The notes below the pieces were generated by a model that worked only from the letters and a program-made list of their open reading frames with translations, ran no database searches and was not told the origin of the DNA. A program made the position numbers and the translations under genes. From contig NZ_CDBW01000033.1 of assembly GCF_000820145.1 (NCBI RefSeq), positions 16,511-80,510 on the forward strand: a stretch of 64,000 nt of DNA, in the 5' to 3' direction. Source of the DNA: Aeromonas sobria (GTDB taxonomy: Bacteria > Pseudomonadota > Gammaproteobacteria > Enterobacterales > Aeromonadaceae). Below are positions 16,897 through 28,200 of the stretch, in pieces. Numbering within the stretch: position 1 is the stretch's first letter; each line of letters starts with the position of its first letter.

Positions 16897-16926
16897 AGAG
16901 AAGCGGCCTACCAGGGCCGCTTCTCT
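16897..16926. terminator. Hairpin at the end of the integrase gene
   Basis: A perfect 12-pair stem (AGAGAAGCGGCC with GGCCGCTTCTCT) around a TACCAG loop, touching the integrase stop codon. It would end integrase transcription on the minus strand. Confidence 0.6.
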
Positions 16927-18134
16927 TATTGGATCGGTTGTTCTCCAACAACAAACTCAGCCCAGGCATCCATCATTGGACGGCGCTGATCCAGCAGATC
17001 GGTGCGGTGATAAGCCGCTTCCACCTTGTTCTGGATGAGATGCGCGAGTGCTCGCTCAGCCAAGTCTCTGGGATAGCCTTGTTCGCTGCACCAGTCCCGG
17101 AACGTCGAGCGAAAGCCATGAGCCGTGGCCAGCCGTTCAGGCGTCGTGCTCTGGGCCTCGACTCTTCTGAGCAAGGTGGTCAGCGCCATATCCGTCAGTG
17201 GCACTTGTTTACGTGGGGAAGGAAAAACCCATTCACCATGTAGCCCTCGCACTTTCTCCAATACAGCCATAGCCTGAAGAGATAACGGAATGCGGTGAAT
17301 GACTTGGGTCTTCATCCTATCAGCCGGAATGGTCCAGATTGCAGCATCTAGGTCGAGTTCTTCCCAGCGCATGCTTCTCGCTTCACCAGAGCGGCAGCCG
17401 GTCAGGATCACGAACGACAGTAGGGCTCGGCTGACATCAAAGCGCTCTGCATTCGCCAAGTGCTGTTGGTAGAACGCTGGCAGTATCCGCCAATCCATCG
17501 CTGGTTGGTGCTGGGTGCGAATTGCTTTACTGGGCTGTAGTGGCAGAAGCTTATCCACGACATCGACAGGGTTTGCTTGGCAGAAGCCATGCGCCCACGC
17601 CCAAGCCATCACGGCGTGTAACCGCTGCTTCACGCGGGTGGCGGTTTCCGGGATCTTCAGCCAGATAGGCTGTAGTACACTGGCGATATGTGCCGGGGTG
17701 ATGGCGTTGATAGGCTGCCGACCAATGATCGGGAAGGCGTATTGCTCTAGGGTTGAGATCCATTGCTTCCCATGCTTGGGGTTACGCCAGCCGGGTAACA
17801 ACTGCTCGTGCACCTGACGAGCCGCAATTTCCACTGTGGGTATCGCAGGCTTACTGGCTTCTTCTTTCTTTACTTCCAAGGGGTCCAGCCCCTTGGCCAG
17901 TTGCTCACGCATCAGGCGAGCCTGGTTGCCCGCATCGGCAATCGAGATTTCAGGATAGATACCGAGCCCAGCGTTACGGCGCTTGCCGGTAACAGGGCTG
18001 ACATAGCGAAATACCCATTTCCCACGACCTTTTGTGGTGGATGGATGCAGAGTGAGACCGGAGATCCCTCCATGTGGTATCGGCTTATCGTCGGGTTTGA
18101 TGCTACGCGCTTTTGCATCAGAGAGGAGTGCCAT
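16926..18134 (-). CDS. int: P4-type tyrosine integrase
   Basis: The 402-residue site-specific recombinase has an N-terminal DUF4102 arm-binding domain (about 1-90), a core-binding SAM-like domain (about 100-195) and the catalytic domain (about 210-385). Catalytic residues can be read: Arg in TGCRSGEARSMRW, His-X-X-Arg in AHGFRSTFRDW, and the later His and Tyr in ALAHLIQNKVEAAYHRTD. The length and residues are intact. AAGGA upstream supports ATG 18134. Its start faces a 14-base tRNA-Asp 3' end at 18,298-18,311, the probable attachment site, as usual for P4-type integrases that use tRNA genes. Confidence 0.95.
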   Translation of the reverse strand: MALLSDAKARSIKPDDKPIPHGGISGLTLHPSTTKGRGKWVFRYVSPVTGKRRNAGLGIYPEISIADAGNQARLMREQLAKGLDPLEVKKEEASKPAIPTVEIAARQVHEQLLPGWRNPKHGKQWISTLEQYAFPIIGRQPINAITPAHIASVLQPIWLKIPETATRVKQRLHAVMAWAWAHGFCQANPVDVVDKLLPLQPSKAIRTQHQPAMDWRILPAFYQQHLANAERFDVSRALLSFVILTGCRSGEARSMRWEELDLDAAIWTIPADRMKTQVIHRIPLSLQAMAVLEKVRGLHGEWVFPSPRKQVPLTDMALTTLLRRVEAQSTTPERLATAHGFRSTFRDWCSEQGYPRDLAERALAHLIQNKVEAAYHRTDLLDQRRPMMDAWAEFVVGEQPIQ

Positions 18135-18297
18135 AACAGATCCTTGATAAAAGCATAGTGTGCCACGCAGTATGCCAGTTTACGTTGGCTATGGTTAAGT
18201 GTGATTGGACAGGGATGAACTGGGTTTTAATGTAAGCGCATGATTTTGATTAGTATAATGAGCTTGCTTGGCGTGTGTCGGACTTGTTTATAGCGGT

Positions 18298-18311
18298 CGT
18301 CCGCTCCGCCA
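18298..18311 (+). other. Putative attR: copy of a tRNA-Asp 3' end
   Basis: CGTCCGCTCCGCCA equals the last 14 bases of a typical gammaproteobacterial tRNA-Asp(GUC) with its CCA, but the sequence before it does not continue the tRNA. It is followed directly by terminators. This is what insertion of an element into the tRNA 3' end leaves at the far junction; the intact tRNA-Asp would lie left of the window. The tRNA identity is recalled, not searched. Confidence 0.6.
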
Positions 18312-18319
18312 CTAATTTT

Positions 18320-18349
18320 AAAGGCCTTCCCGATTGGGAAGGCCTTTTT
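18320..18349 (+). terminator. Terminator after the attR tRNA fragment
   Basis: A 12-pair stem (AAAGGCCTTCCC with GGGAAGGCCTTT) with a GATT loop, then T5. It probably once ended the rRNA/tRNA-Asp transcript. Confidence 0.8.
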
Positions 18350-18402
18350 GCTATGGGCAGATTTTGTCCATTGAACCTCATTTTTGCACACCAGACGAAC
18401 AA

Positions 18403-18437
18403 CAAAGCCCGTTCTCTCGACCGGGCTTTGTCATTTT
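18403..18437 (+). terminator. Second tandem terminator
   Basis: A nine-pair stem (CAAAGCCCG with CGGGCTTTG) with a ten-base loop, followed by TCATTTTT. Two terminators in a row suit a strong stable-RNA operon. The remaining bases 18,438-18,576 hold no gene. Confidence 0.7.
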
Positions 18438-18576
18438 TAGTATGTAAAACAGCCAACATCTGGCTTTTTCCTACCGGAAGATGGCTCAAAACCTGTCATT
18501 CCCGCCATTTTCTATCTATATCAGAGCCTTATCAGCTCAATCTACAGCCATTTGAATGGTGCTATGACCGACCAAA

Positions 18577-21159
18577 TCAGACTTCTGCCGCCTGTTGGCT
18601 ACAGGGCAGTTCCATATTGACCACCCCATCCTCCATCTGGACATCTATCTTGAAGCCGAGCCGCTTGGCGAGGTTGACCATGCCGCGATTGCTCGGCATG
18701 GTCATGCCGGATAGCTGACCAATCCCCTGCTCTTTGGCATAACGGATGATCTTCTCCATCATCAATTTGCCAAGGCCCACCCCTTTCAAATCCGATCGCA
18801 CCAGAATGGCAAACTCGGCATCGCTCAGGTCCGGAGTCGAAATGGCGCGCACCACGCCAAGGATCTGATCCTGCAGCTCGCCATCTTGCCCCACCGCCAC
18901 GAATGCCATTTCCCGGTCGTAATCGATCTGGGTCATGCGGGCCAGCTCTTCATGGCCCAGTTCGCCCACATCGGCAAAGAAGCGCTTGTACCTGTCTTCA
19001 TCGGAGACTTGCAGTACGAACTGCTTGTGAGCCGGTTCATCTTCCGGCCTGATCGGGCGCAGCAGGATGTGGCGCTGGTCTTTCAGCCAGGCACCCTCCT
19101 CCAGTTCGGTGGGATAGGGGCGGATCGCCAGTCGGTTGCTGGTCGGGATGGCGGGGTCAGCCAGCGTAAGGCTGGCATCCAGTACCACCATCTCGGTGCC
19201 GCACGCTTGTAGCGGGTGCAGGTCCAGCTCCTGAATCTCCGGAAAGGCGAGCAATAGCTCGGAGAGCTGGCAGAGCACCTGACCGAGGGCATCGATATCC
19301 AGTCGCTCCGGTGTCGCCTGTTCGCGGATTTTACGGCTTTTTAGCGCGCCGATGATCTGGTAACGAGCCAGCGCCTGATTGAGCGGCGGTAGTGCTGCTA
19401 CCATCTCCTGCGGTTCGGCGCCCGACTCGCCCAGCAGGATGACAGGGCCAAAGATGGCGTCTTGCTGGATACGTACCCGTAACTCCAGGCCGCCGCTGCG
19501 GCGAGCCATCCGCTGCACCAGCAAGCCTTCGATGCGGGCGCCCGGATCATGTTGTCTGACCCGATCCAGAATGGCATCTGCAGCTTGCGCCACTTCGGCC
19601 GAGGTGCGCAGGTTGAGCACTACACCGTGCACGGCAGACTTGTGGAGGATATCGGGGGAGCGCAGTTTCACCGCCACCGGATAGCCGATCTGCTCGGCAG
19701 TCAGGGTCGCCTCGATGGCGTCGGTGACGATCCAGGTTGGCAGGGTCGAGAGACCGGCAGCCTGCAAAATCGGGTGCACCAGATGGGTATCCAGCCTCAG
19801 CTGTTTGCGGTCTTGCGCTTGGCGGATCAGCTGCTGGCACAGCTCGACATTGAGCTGGTTGCCGTGCAGTGATGCCGGAGTTTCCATCAGTTGCTTCTGG
19901 TTGCGGCGGTATTCCACCATGTGCATGAAGGCCGCCATGGCGCTTTCCGGGGTACGGTAGGTCGGGAAGCCCGCTTCAGTAAAGAGTTTACGCCCCTCCT
20001 GCGCCGAGTATTCGCCCGCCCAGTTGGTGAGGATATTGAAACGGCGCGCTCTGGGGTGCTGTTTCAGATGGGCGATAAGATGGCTGGCCAGCGGCGCGCT
20101 CGGTGCCGTGAGCGAGGGGGCGTGGATGATCAGGATGGCGTCGATGCCATCTTCCTGCAACACGCTGTCCAGCGCTTCCTGATAGGTGGTGATGGTGGCA
20201 TCGCTGCCGATATCGAGCGGCGGGCGTGCCAGCTTGCCGCCCCGCTCCAGCAGCACATCCACCGCCATATTGGCCAGTCCGCGGCCGTTGGAGATGATGG
20301 CGAGCCGCTCCCCTTTGAGGGTCATGGAGTGGCTGAGGGTTTCGACCGCGGCAAACAGTTCGTGGGTATCCCGCACCCGCAGCATACCGGCGCGGCGGAT
20401 GGCGGCATCATAGACATTGTCGAGGCCGTGGGCCGGATCGTGGCGCCCGCTTTTCAGCACCAGGATCGGCTTGTTGCGCGAGGCTGCCCGCGCCGCCGAG
20501 AGAAAGTGGCGGGCGTCGTGCAGTTTGTCCATGTAGATCAAAATGGCGCGGGTGACGCTGTCGCGGGAGAGCTGGTCCAGCAGCTGGCCGAAGTCGATAT
20601 CGCAGTGATCGCCAAGGGAGATGAAGGCGGAAAAGCCCAGCTCATGCTGTTTGGCCCAATCCAGAATGGTGGTGCTGACGGCGGCGGATTGCGAGAGAAA
20701 AGCGACCTGTCCCGGCTTGGCGGCAATGGGTGAAAAGCTGGCGTTGATCCCCTGGCCGGGCAGCAGCATCCCCATGCTGTTGGGGCCGAGCAGGCGAATG
20801 CCATATTGCTGGCAGACCCGTTTCAGCTCCAGCCGCTCCTTGGGGGAAAAGTCGGCGGCCAGTATGATGGCGGCTCCCGCGCCCTTTTGGCCGAGCGCTT
20901 CCAGTAACGGCAAGACCCGTTCCCGCCTGGTGCAGATGATGGCGAGATCCGGGGTCAGCGGCAGACTGGCGATATCGGGATAGGCCAGCACACCAGCGAT
21001 GGCCTTGTTGCGCGGGGTGACGGGGAGGATGGGCCCTTTGAACTGGCCCGCCAGCAGGTGGCGCACGATCACGTGACCCGCCTTGAGCGGGTCGGTCGAG
21101 GCACCGATCACGGCGATTGATTGGGGTTTGAACAGCCGGTCCAGACCGCTTGCGTTCAT
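18577..21159 (-). CDS. patZ: Protein lysine acetyltransferase / acyl-CoA ligase-like PatZ (Pka, YfiQ)
   Basis: This roughly 860-residue protein has the PatZ layout: a CoA-binding Rossmann domain (FKPQSIAVIGASTDPLKAGH near the start), succinyl-CoA-ligase-like domains (to about 450), an ATP-grasp region (about 470-690) and a C-terminal GNAT acetyltransferase (about 700-850, with GVGLGKLMMEKIIRYAKEQG as the acetyl-CoA loop). PatZ acetylates lysines of metabolic enzymes, notably acetyl-CoA synthetase. ATG 21159 is taken as the start; a GTG two codons upstream is also possible and ribosome binding signals are weak. It is the first core gene right of the island. Confidence 0.92.
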   Translation of the reverse strand: MNASGLDRLFKPQSIAVIGASTDPLKAGHVIVRHLLAGQFKGPILPVTPRNKAIAGVLAYPDIASLPLTPDLAIICTRRERVLPLLEALGQKGAGAAIILAADFSPKERLELKRVCQQYGIRLLGPNSMGMLLPGQGINASFSPIAAKPGQVAFLSQSAAVSTTILDWAKQHELGFSAFISLGDHCDIDFGQLLDQLSRDSVTRAILIYMDKLHDARHFLSAARAASRNKPILVLKSGRHDPAHGLDNVYDAAIRRAGMLRVRDTHELFAAVETLSHSMTLKGERLAIISNGRGLANMAVDVLLERGGKLARPPLDIGSDATITTYQEALDSVLQEDGIDAILIIHAPSLTAPSAPLASHLIAHLKQHPRARRFNILTNWAGEYSAQEGRKLFTEAGFPTYRTPESAMAAFMHMVEYRRNQKQLMETPASLHGNQLNVELCQQLIRQAQDRKQLRLDTHLVHPILQAAGLSTLPTWIVTDAIEATLTAEQIGYPVAVKLRSPDILHKSAVHGVVLNLRTSAEVAQAADAILDRVRQHDPGARIEGLLVQRMARRSGGLELRVRIQQDAIFGPVILLGESGAEPQEMVAALPPLNQALARYQIIGALKSRKIREQATPERLDIDALGQVLCQLSELLLAFPEIQELDLHPLQACGTEMVVLDASLTLADPAIPTSNRLAIRPYPTELEEGAWLKDQRHILLRPIRPEDEPAHKQFVLQVSDEDRYKRFFADVGELGHEELARMTQIDYDREMAFVAVGQDGELQDQILGVVRAISTPDLSDAEFAILVRSDLKGVGLGKLMMEKIIRYAKEQGIGQLSGMTMPSNRGMVNLAKRLGFKIDVQMEDGVVNMELPCSQQAAEV

Positions 21160-21232
21160 GGGCACTCACGACAAAAGGGGGAAGATACCAGTCTAATACG
21201 CCTTTGCTGCGGGTTCTGTGACCGGATCCTGA

Positions 21233-21424
21233 TCACCGTTTGTTCAGGGCATTGGCACGTAGATAAAAGCGCAGTTCGCCTTGCACCCGGCGAATTGCGC
21301 CGAGGTGGCGTTCCTGCAGATAGATATCCTGCTCACGGTCCAGCGCCGTGCTGGGCACCCCCATGCTTTGCAGATACTCGTCAAACAGGGTTGAACCCTT
21401 GATCTCTACCAGATGCTGTTTCAT
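21233..21424 (-). CDS. Small conserved-looking hypothetical protein
   Basis: A 63-residue protein (MKQHLVEIKGSTLFDEYLQS at its start) with AGGAG eight bases upstream of ATG 21424. It has mixed charged and hydrophobic composition, no signal peptide or membrane segment, and I do not recognise it. It lies about 70 bases upstream of patZ on the same strand and may be co-transcribed with it. Confidence 0.6.
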   Translation of the reverse strand: MKQHLVEIKGSTLFDEYLQSMGVPSTALDREQDIYLQERHLGAIRRVQGELRFYLRANALNKR

Positions 21425-21604
21425 GGCTCTCCTCCCTGCGCCTTGGCATTTGTTGATGAACGCCCAGTCTGCGATGACCTGCCGAGTTTGCCTATTGTCA
21501 CTTTTGACACGAAATTTGAAACGAGAACGCTCACACATCTTTCAGAGAGGGCACAGTTGAGGCACTGGCTGGCGTTATAGTATGGCGAGGAGCACGAGGC
21601 ACGG

Positions 21605-21718
21605 ATGGTGCGCAGGATGATCAGAGTCTGGTGGTGGTGCATGGCACTGTGGACGGTTGGCGTATCGGCAACCGAGCAGCCTATCCGCGCCCGTAATTTT
21701 CATCCCTCTGCCATCTAA
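21605..21718 (+). CDS. Possible 37-residue secreted peptide
   Basis: A short frame with a basic start, a Trp-rich hydrophobic stretch and a VSA-TEQ junction like a signal peptidase site, preceded by GAGG about seven bases before the ATG. The signal-peptide-like layout is the only support; it may be chance. Confidence 0.3.
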   Translation: MVRRMIRVWWWCMALWTVGVSATEQPIRARNFHPSAI

Positions 21719-21750
21719 CTGCGGCCTATCGCGACCGCTATCAGCCTATT

Positions 21751-22644
21751 TCAGCGCAGTGAACCCTGATTCTGCGCAGTATCCCAGAAGGCGCGGATCA
21801 GCGGCTCTTCCAGCCGCTTCTTGAGCACCCCGATCCCCACATCAAATGGCTTGAAGGCGGGCTTGAGGTCAATGATCCGCACTTTGTCGCCGAGCGGGCT
21901 GTGGTCGATCACCGCCGCCGGCACCAGCCCCACGCCGCAACCGAGCGCCACCATGGCGACGATCCCCTCGTTACCCGCCACTTCGGCGTAGATGTTGGGG
22001 GCTATCCCCTTGTTGCGAAACCACTGATCGCTGCGTTTGCGGGCCAAGCCCTGCTCGGAGAGGATCAGCGGTAGCTGCTCCCAGTCGGGCTCCCCTTGGC
22101 GGAACCACTGGTTCAGCTGGGGGGCGTTGCGCGGCGCGATAAAGACCAGCGGCACCAGCTGCAGGCTGGCAAATTCCAGCTTGGCGGGCAGGGCATCGGG
22201 GCGGGCGGCGATGGCGAGATCGGCCTCGTCGGCCAGGATCTTGTCCACCGCCAGCGCCGGGTCGCCGGTCTCCAGCTTGATCTCCAGCTGGGGGTAGCGG
22301 CGGCGAAAGCGCTCCAGCACTTCGGGCAGCAGAAAGTAGCTGGCAGTGACCGAACAGAACACCCGCAGCCGCCCTTGCAGCGGTTCGTCGCTGCGTTTGA
22401 GCTCCTGTTTGAGCTGACGCCACTCCTGCAACAGGCCGCCGCCGAATTCGCGCAGCTTCTCGCCGGCGGGGGTGAGCCGTACCGAGCGGTTGTCCCGTTC
22501 GAACAGGATGCAGCCGGTCTCCTGTTCCAGTCGCTGGATGGCGCGGCTCAGGGTGGAGGGGCTGACCGCCATGGCATCGGCGCTCTTGCCGAAGTGGAGG
22601 GAGTCGGCGAGGTGGAGAAACAGCTCGAGATTGCGAAGGTCCAT
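21751..22644 (-). CDS. ilvY: LysR-type regulator IlvY
   Basis: IlvY activates ilvC when the substrates acetolactate or acetohydroxybutyrate accumulate. The 297-residue protein has the LysR helix-turn-helix (residues 1-60; LELFLHLADSLHFGKSADAM, then SPSTLSRAIQRLEQETG) and a periplasmic-binding-like effector domain. It is transcribed divergently from ilvC, the classic arrangement, and resembles the enteric IlvY over its whole length. The start ATG is 22644. Confidence 0.95.
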   Translation of the reverse strand: MDLRNLELFLHLADSLHFGKSADAMAVSPSTLSRAIQRLEQETGCILFERDNRSVRLTPAGEKLREFGGGLLQEWRQLKQELKRSDEPLQGRLRVFCSVTASYFLLPEVLERFRRRYPQLEIKLETGDPALAVDKILADEADLAIAARPDALPAKLEFASLQLVPLVFIAPRNAPQLNQWFRQGEPDWEQLPLILSEQGLARKRSDQWFRNKGIAPNIYAEVAGNEGIVAMVALGCGVGLVPAAVIDHSPLGDKVRIIDLKPAFKPFDVGIGVLKKRLEEPLIRAFWDTAQNQGSLR

Positions 22645-22767
22645 TGATCACTTCCTGCTGCAGTCAGGGCATAAATTCATGCCGAACCGTTCGGCTCGGG
22701 CAACCGCGTCCCCGGATAATTCAGCGGCAATTTTGCTGAAATGGGGAGTCACATGGGGTGAAATTGC

Positions 22768-22790
22768 CAAGAATCATCTTTCAATTCTTG
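22768..22790. promoter_or_regulatory. Inverted repeat in the ilvY-ilvC gap, candidate IlvY operator
   Basis: CAAGAAT and ATTCTTG are separated by nine bases, and TTGC/GCAA extends the dyad imperfectly. It lies about 110 bases before ilvC, within the shared control region where IlvY binds in enterics. Confidence 0.4.
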
Positions 22791-22897
22791 CAACATACTG
22801 TTTCGAATATATCAGTTCAGGCAATAAGTGTCCCGCGCTATAGTGGTTCAGACAACGCCGCTACCCGGCATGGAATCAATCGAACGGAGCAATCACC

Positions 22898-24379
22898 ATG
22901 GCTAACTATTTCAACACCTTGAACCTGCGTCAGCAGTTGGCCCAACTGGGCAAGTGTCGTTTCATGCAGCGGGCGGAATTCGCCGACGGTTGCGACGTGC
23001 TGAAGGGCAAGAAGGTGGTGATTGTGGGCTGTGGTGCCCAGGGGCTGAACCAGGGTCTGAACATGCGTGACTCCGGGCTGGATATCTCCTACGCCCTGCG
23101 CAAGGCTGCCATCACCGAGAAGCGCGCCTCCTGGCAGAAGGCCACTGACAACGGCTTCGCGGTCGGCACCTATGAAGAGCTGATCCCGACCGCCGATCTG
23201 GTGCTGAACCTGACCCCGGACAAGCAGCACTCCGACGTAGTGAAAACCGTGATGCCGCTGATGAAACAGGGGGCCGCGCTGGGCTACTCCCACGGCTTCA
23301 ACGTGGTGGAAGAGGGTCAGCAGATCCGCGGCGACATCACTGTCGTCATGGTAGCGCCGAAGTGCCCGGGTACCGAAGTGCGTGAAGAGTATAAGCGTGG
23401 TTTCGGTGTGCCGACTCTGCTTGCCGTCCACCCGGAGAACGATCCCAAGGGTGAAGGCATGGCCATCGCCAAGGCGTGGGCCTCTGCCACTGGCGGCGAC
23501 CGTGCCGGGGTGCTGGAATCCTCCTTCGTGGCGGAAGTGAAATCTGACCTGATGGGCGAGCAGACCATCCTCTGCGGCATGCTGCAGGCCGGTTCCCTGC
23601 TCTGCTACGACAAGCTGGTTGCCGAAGGGACTGACAAGGCCTACGCCGGCAAGTTGATCCAGTTCGGTTGGGAGACCATCACCGAAGCCCTGAAACAGGG
23701 TGGCATCAGCCTGATGATGGACCGACTCTCCAACCCAGCTAAACTGCGCGCCTTCGAGCTCTCCGAGCAACTGCGCACCCTGATGCGTCCGCTGTTCGAG
23801 AAGCATATGGATGACATCATCGCCGGTGAGTTCTCCCGCGGCATGATGGCCGACTGGGTCGAAGATGACGTCAAACTGTTCACCTGGCGTGAAGAGACCG
23901 GCAAGTCTGCCTTCGAAAACGCCCCGGCGTTCGCTGGCAAAATTGCCGAGCAGGAGTACTTCGACAATGGCGTGGTGATGGTGGCCATGGTCAAGGCGGG
24001 TGTCGAGCTGGCGTTCGAGACCATGGTGGCTTCCGGTATCTACGAGGAGTCCGCCTACTACGAATCCCTGCACGAGCTGCCGCTGATCGCCAACACCGTT
24101 GCTCGCAAGCGTCTGTACGAAATGAACGTGGTCATCTCCGATACCGCCGAGTACGGTAACTACCTGTTCGCCAACGCTGCAGTGCCGTTGCTGCGCGAGC
24201 ACTTCATGCCGACCCTGAAAGCGGGCGATCTGGGTGCCAGCAAGGCGGAAGGGCAGAGCGTCGACAACCTGGCGCTGCTGGCTGCAAATGAGGCGACCCG
24301 CAACCACCCGATCGAAAAAATCGGCCAGGTACTGCGCGGTTACATGAAAGACATGAAACGCATCGCCGTTGGCGGTTAA
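22898..24379 (+). CDS. ilvC: Ketol-acid reductoisomerase (class II)
   Basis: IlvC converts acetolactate and acetohydroxybutyrate to dihydroxy acids in valine, leucine and isoleucine synthesis, using NADPH and magnesium. The 493 residues match the long class II form of E. coli (about 491). The Rossmann motif [16 protein letters not shown] is at about 37-52, and the duplicated knotted C-terminal domain carries the metal-binding acidic residues. The start follows CGGAGC. It is preceded by the divergent ilvY and followed by a bidirectional terminator. Confidence 0.98.
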   Translation: MANYFNTLNLRQQLAQLGKCRFMQRAEFADGCDVLKGKKVVIVGCGAQGLNQGLNMRDSGLDISYALRKAAITEKRASWQKATDNGFAVGTYEELIPTADLVLNLTPDKQHSDVVKTVMPLMKQGAALGYSHGFNVVEEGQQIRGDITVVMVAPKCPGTEVREEYKRGFGVPTLLAVHPENDPKGEGMAIAKAWASATGGDRAGVLESSFVAEVKSDLMGEQTILCGMLQAGSLLCYDKLVAEGTDKAYAGKLIQFGWETITEALKQGGISLMMDRLSNPAKLRAFELSEQLRTLMRPLFEKHMDDIIAGEFSRGMMADWVEDDVKLFTWREETGKSAFENAPAFAGKIAEQEYFDNGVVMVAMVKAGVELAFETMVASGIYEESAYYESLHELPLIANTVARKRLYEMNVVISDTAEYGNYLFANAAVPLLREHFMPTLKAGDLGASKAEGQSVDNLALLAANEATRNHPIEKIGQVLRGYMKDMKRIAVGG

Positions 24380-24484
24380 GCCGGCATCGGGCTGGATGAT
24401 GAAGGGGCGGGGATGACGATCCCCGTCGCCGGTCGGACTGGACACCCGCTCGGCCAGCCAGAAAAATCAGCCTGACAGTCATAA

Positions 24485-24513
24485 AAAAGCCCCGCTCATC
24501 GAGCGGGGCTTTT
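24485..24513. terminator. Bidirectional terminator between ilvC and pgi
   Basis: AAAAGCCCCGCTC and GAGCGGGGCTTTT form a 13-pair stem with an ATC loop, with A and T runs on the two sides, so it serves both convergent genes. Confidence 0.9.
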
Positions 24514-24535
24514 GCATTCAGAAAGGCCCGATAAA

Positions 24536-26532
<1,997 letters not shown>

Positions 26533-27369
26533 TCACGCCTGCGGTTTTTGCATGTGCATCACCATCTGCGGGAAGGGGATCTCGACGCCCTCGGCATCAA
26601 AGGCCAGTTTCACCTTCTCGTGGAAGTCGAACCAGACACCCCAGTAATCAGCGGTTTTCACCCAGGGGCGTACCACGATATTGACCGAGGAGTCTGCCAG
26701 TGCGGCGACGGCGATGGTGGCAGCCGGATCTTTCAGGATGCGCGGCTCTTCGTTCACCAGCCGCTCGAGGATCTGCTTGGCCTTGCGCAGGTCTGAGCCG
26801 TAGCCAATGCCGAAGGTCATATCTACGCGGCGGGTATCCATCCGTGAGTAGTTGACGATGGTGCCGTTGAGGATGGCGGAGTTGGGCACTACCACCATCT
26901 TGTTGTCAGCGGAGGTGAGGGTAGTGGTAAAGAGCTGCACGGACTGCACCACACCCGCAGTGCCCGCCACTTCGATAAACTCACCCGCCTTGATGGGGCG
27001 GAAGATGATCAGCAGGAAGCCAGCGGCGAAGTTGGAGAGCGAGCCCTGCAGCGCCAGACCGATGGCCAGACCGGCGGCACCGATAATGGCGACGAAGGAG
27101 GCGGTCTGCACGCCAACACGGCCCAGCGCGGCGATCACCACGAACACCAGGATGGCGTACTTGAGGATGCTGCCGACGAAGTGAGTGATGGTGATGTCGA
27201 GCTTGCGGGTTTGCATCACCTTGACCACGCCGCCGCTGAGCAGGTTGGCGGCGATATAGCCGACCAGCAGGGTCAACAGGGCGGCGGCGATATTGACGCC
27301 GTATTCGATCAGCAGTCCCTGATTATTGACCAGCCAGGTCTGCGCTTCGGTAATGATTTCGGGTTCCAT
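26533..27369 (-). CDS. mscS: Small-conductance mechanosensitive channel MscS
   Basis: MscS opens under membrane tension to release solutes during osmotic downshock. The 278 residues have three N-terminal transmembrane helices (about 25-50, 62-85 and 90-125), the pore-lining Gly/Ala-rich third helix (IIGAAGLAIGLALQGSLSNF), and the cytoplasmic beta domain and vestibule. The length is near that of E. coli MscS (286). It is a single gene with its own terminator. Confidence 0.95.
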   Translation of the reverse strand: MEPEIITEAQTWLVNNQGLLIEYGVNIAAALLTLLVGYIAANLLSGGVVKVMQTRKLDITITHFVGSILKYAILVFVVIAALGRVGVQTASFVAIIGAAGLAIGLALQGSLSNFAAGFLLIIFRPIKAGEFIEVAGTAGVVQSVQLFTTTLTSADNKMVVVPNSAILNGTIVNYSRMDTRRVDMTFGIGYGSDLRKAKQILERLVNEEPRILKDPAATIAVAALADSSVNIVVRPWVKTADYWGVWFDFHEKVKLAFDAEGVEIPFPQMVMHMQKPQA

Positions 27370-27480
27370 AGGATGTCCTGTCAGGTTCTAAAAGGTTTAT
27401 GGTGGATGAATCTAACACCGCAGCGCGACAGTCCGGGTCGCATCTGGTACTTCTTTTCTGCCATAAAAAGCTGACACAAA

Positions 27481-27510
27481 AAAGAAGGGAGGCCAAGGCC
27501 TCCCTTCTTT
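27481..27510. terminator. Terminator downstream of slmA
   Basis: A long perfect inverted repeat (AAAGAAGGGAGGCC with GGCCTCCCTTCTTT) with A and T runs outside it, 25 bases past the slmA stop codon. Confidence 0.85.
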
Positions 27511-27535
27511 TTTGCCGAATGACGCTAAAAAACCA

Positions 27536-28132
27536 TCAGCTCTGCAGCAACTGGCTGCGGATAAATTGCCACTGATCCTCGAACCCGGCGGTCGGCTTGA
27601 GCTTGAACTCGGAGCGCACAAACTGACTGATGCGGCCTTCGGTGTAGGCCAGCAGCAGATTGGCCAGCATGGTCTCGTCGAGCTGGAAGCCCTGACCCTC
27701 GCGCAGCCGCTTCTCGCGCAGCACCTGTTTGAGCTGGGTCTCCAGCTTGTCGAACAGGATACTGATGCGATCCCGCAGCCGATCGTGCTCACCCAGCAGG
27801 GCGTCGCCGTTGAGGATACGGGTGATGCCGGGATTGCGCTCGGCAAACACCAGCAGCAGCTGAAGGATGTGGTGGCAGCGCGCCATGGTGTCCTTCTCTT
27901 CCGCCATGATCAGATTGACCCGTGACAGCAGGGAATCCTCGATAAAGTCGATCAGCCCCTCGAACATCCGCGCCTTGCTGGGAAAATGCCGATAGAGGGC
28001 TGCTTCAGATACGCCGACCTCGGCCGCCAGACGGGCCGTGGTGATGCGCTGCCCCGGACTGGTTTCCAGCATATGGGCGAGCGCTTGCAGGATCTGATCG
28101 CGCCGACTCTGTTTCTGATTACTGCTTGCCAT
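27536..28132 (-). CDS. slmA: Nucleoid occlusion factor SlmA
   Basis: SlmA is a TetR-family protein that binds chromosomal sites and blocks FtsZ assembly over the nucleoid. The 198 residues show the TetR helix-turn-helix (about 10-60; [20 protein letters not shown], then [12 protein letters not shown]) and the helical SlmA C-terminus, matching E. coli SlmA in length. It is the last gene of coaBC-dut-slmA, the same order as in E. coli. Confidence 0.97.
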   Translation of the reverse strand: MASSNQKQSRRDQILQALAHMLETSPGQRITTARLAAEVGVSEAALYRHFPSKARMFEGLIDFIEDSLLSRVNLIMAEEKDTMARCHHILQLLLVFAERNPGITRILNGDALLGEHDRLRDRISILFDKLETQLKQVLREKRLREGQGFQLDETMLANLLLAYTEGRISQFVRSEFKLKPTAGFEDQWQFIRSQLLQS

Positions 28133-28200
28133 GGATTCCCCTAAAAAAACAATGGCTTGGTTCTATTATTAGACACCGCCCAAAGGGGTGGTGTGGTCTG

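Noticed and set aside
18254..18259. TATAAT at the island's right end as a plus-strand promoter
   Set aside because: No acceptable -35 element at 16-18 bases, and no gene follows before two terminators.
22838..24445. Long open frame (535 codons) on the minus strand
   Set aside because: It lies wholly antisense to ilvC and has His/Gln/Gly-rich composition typical of a shadow frame in GC-rich coding DNA.
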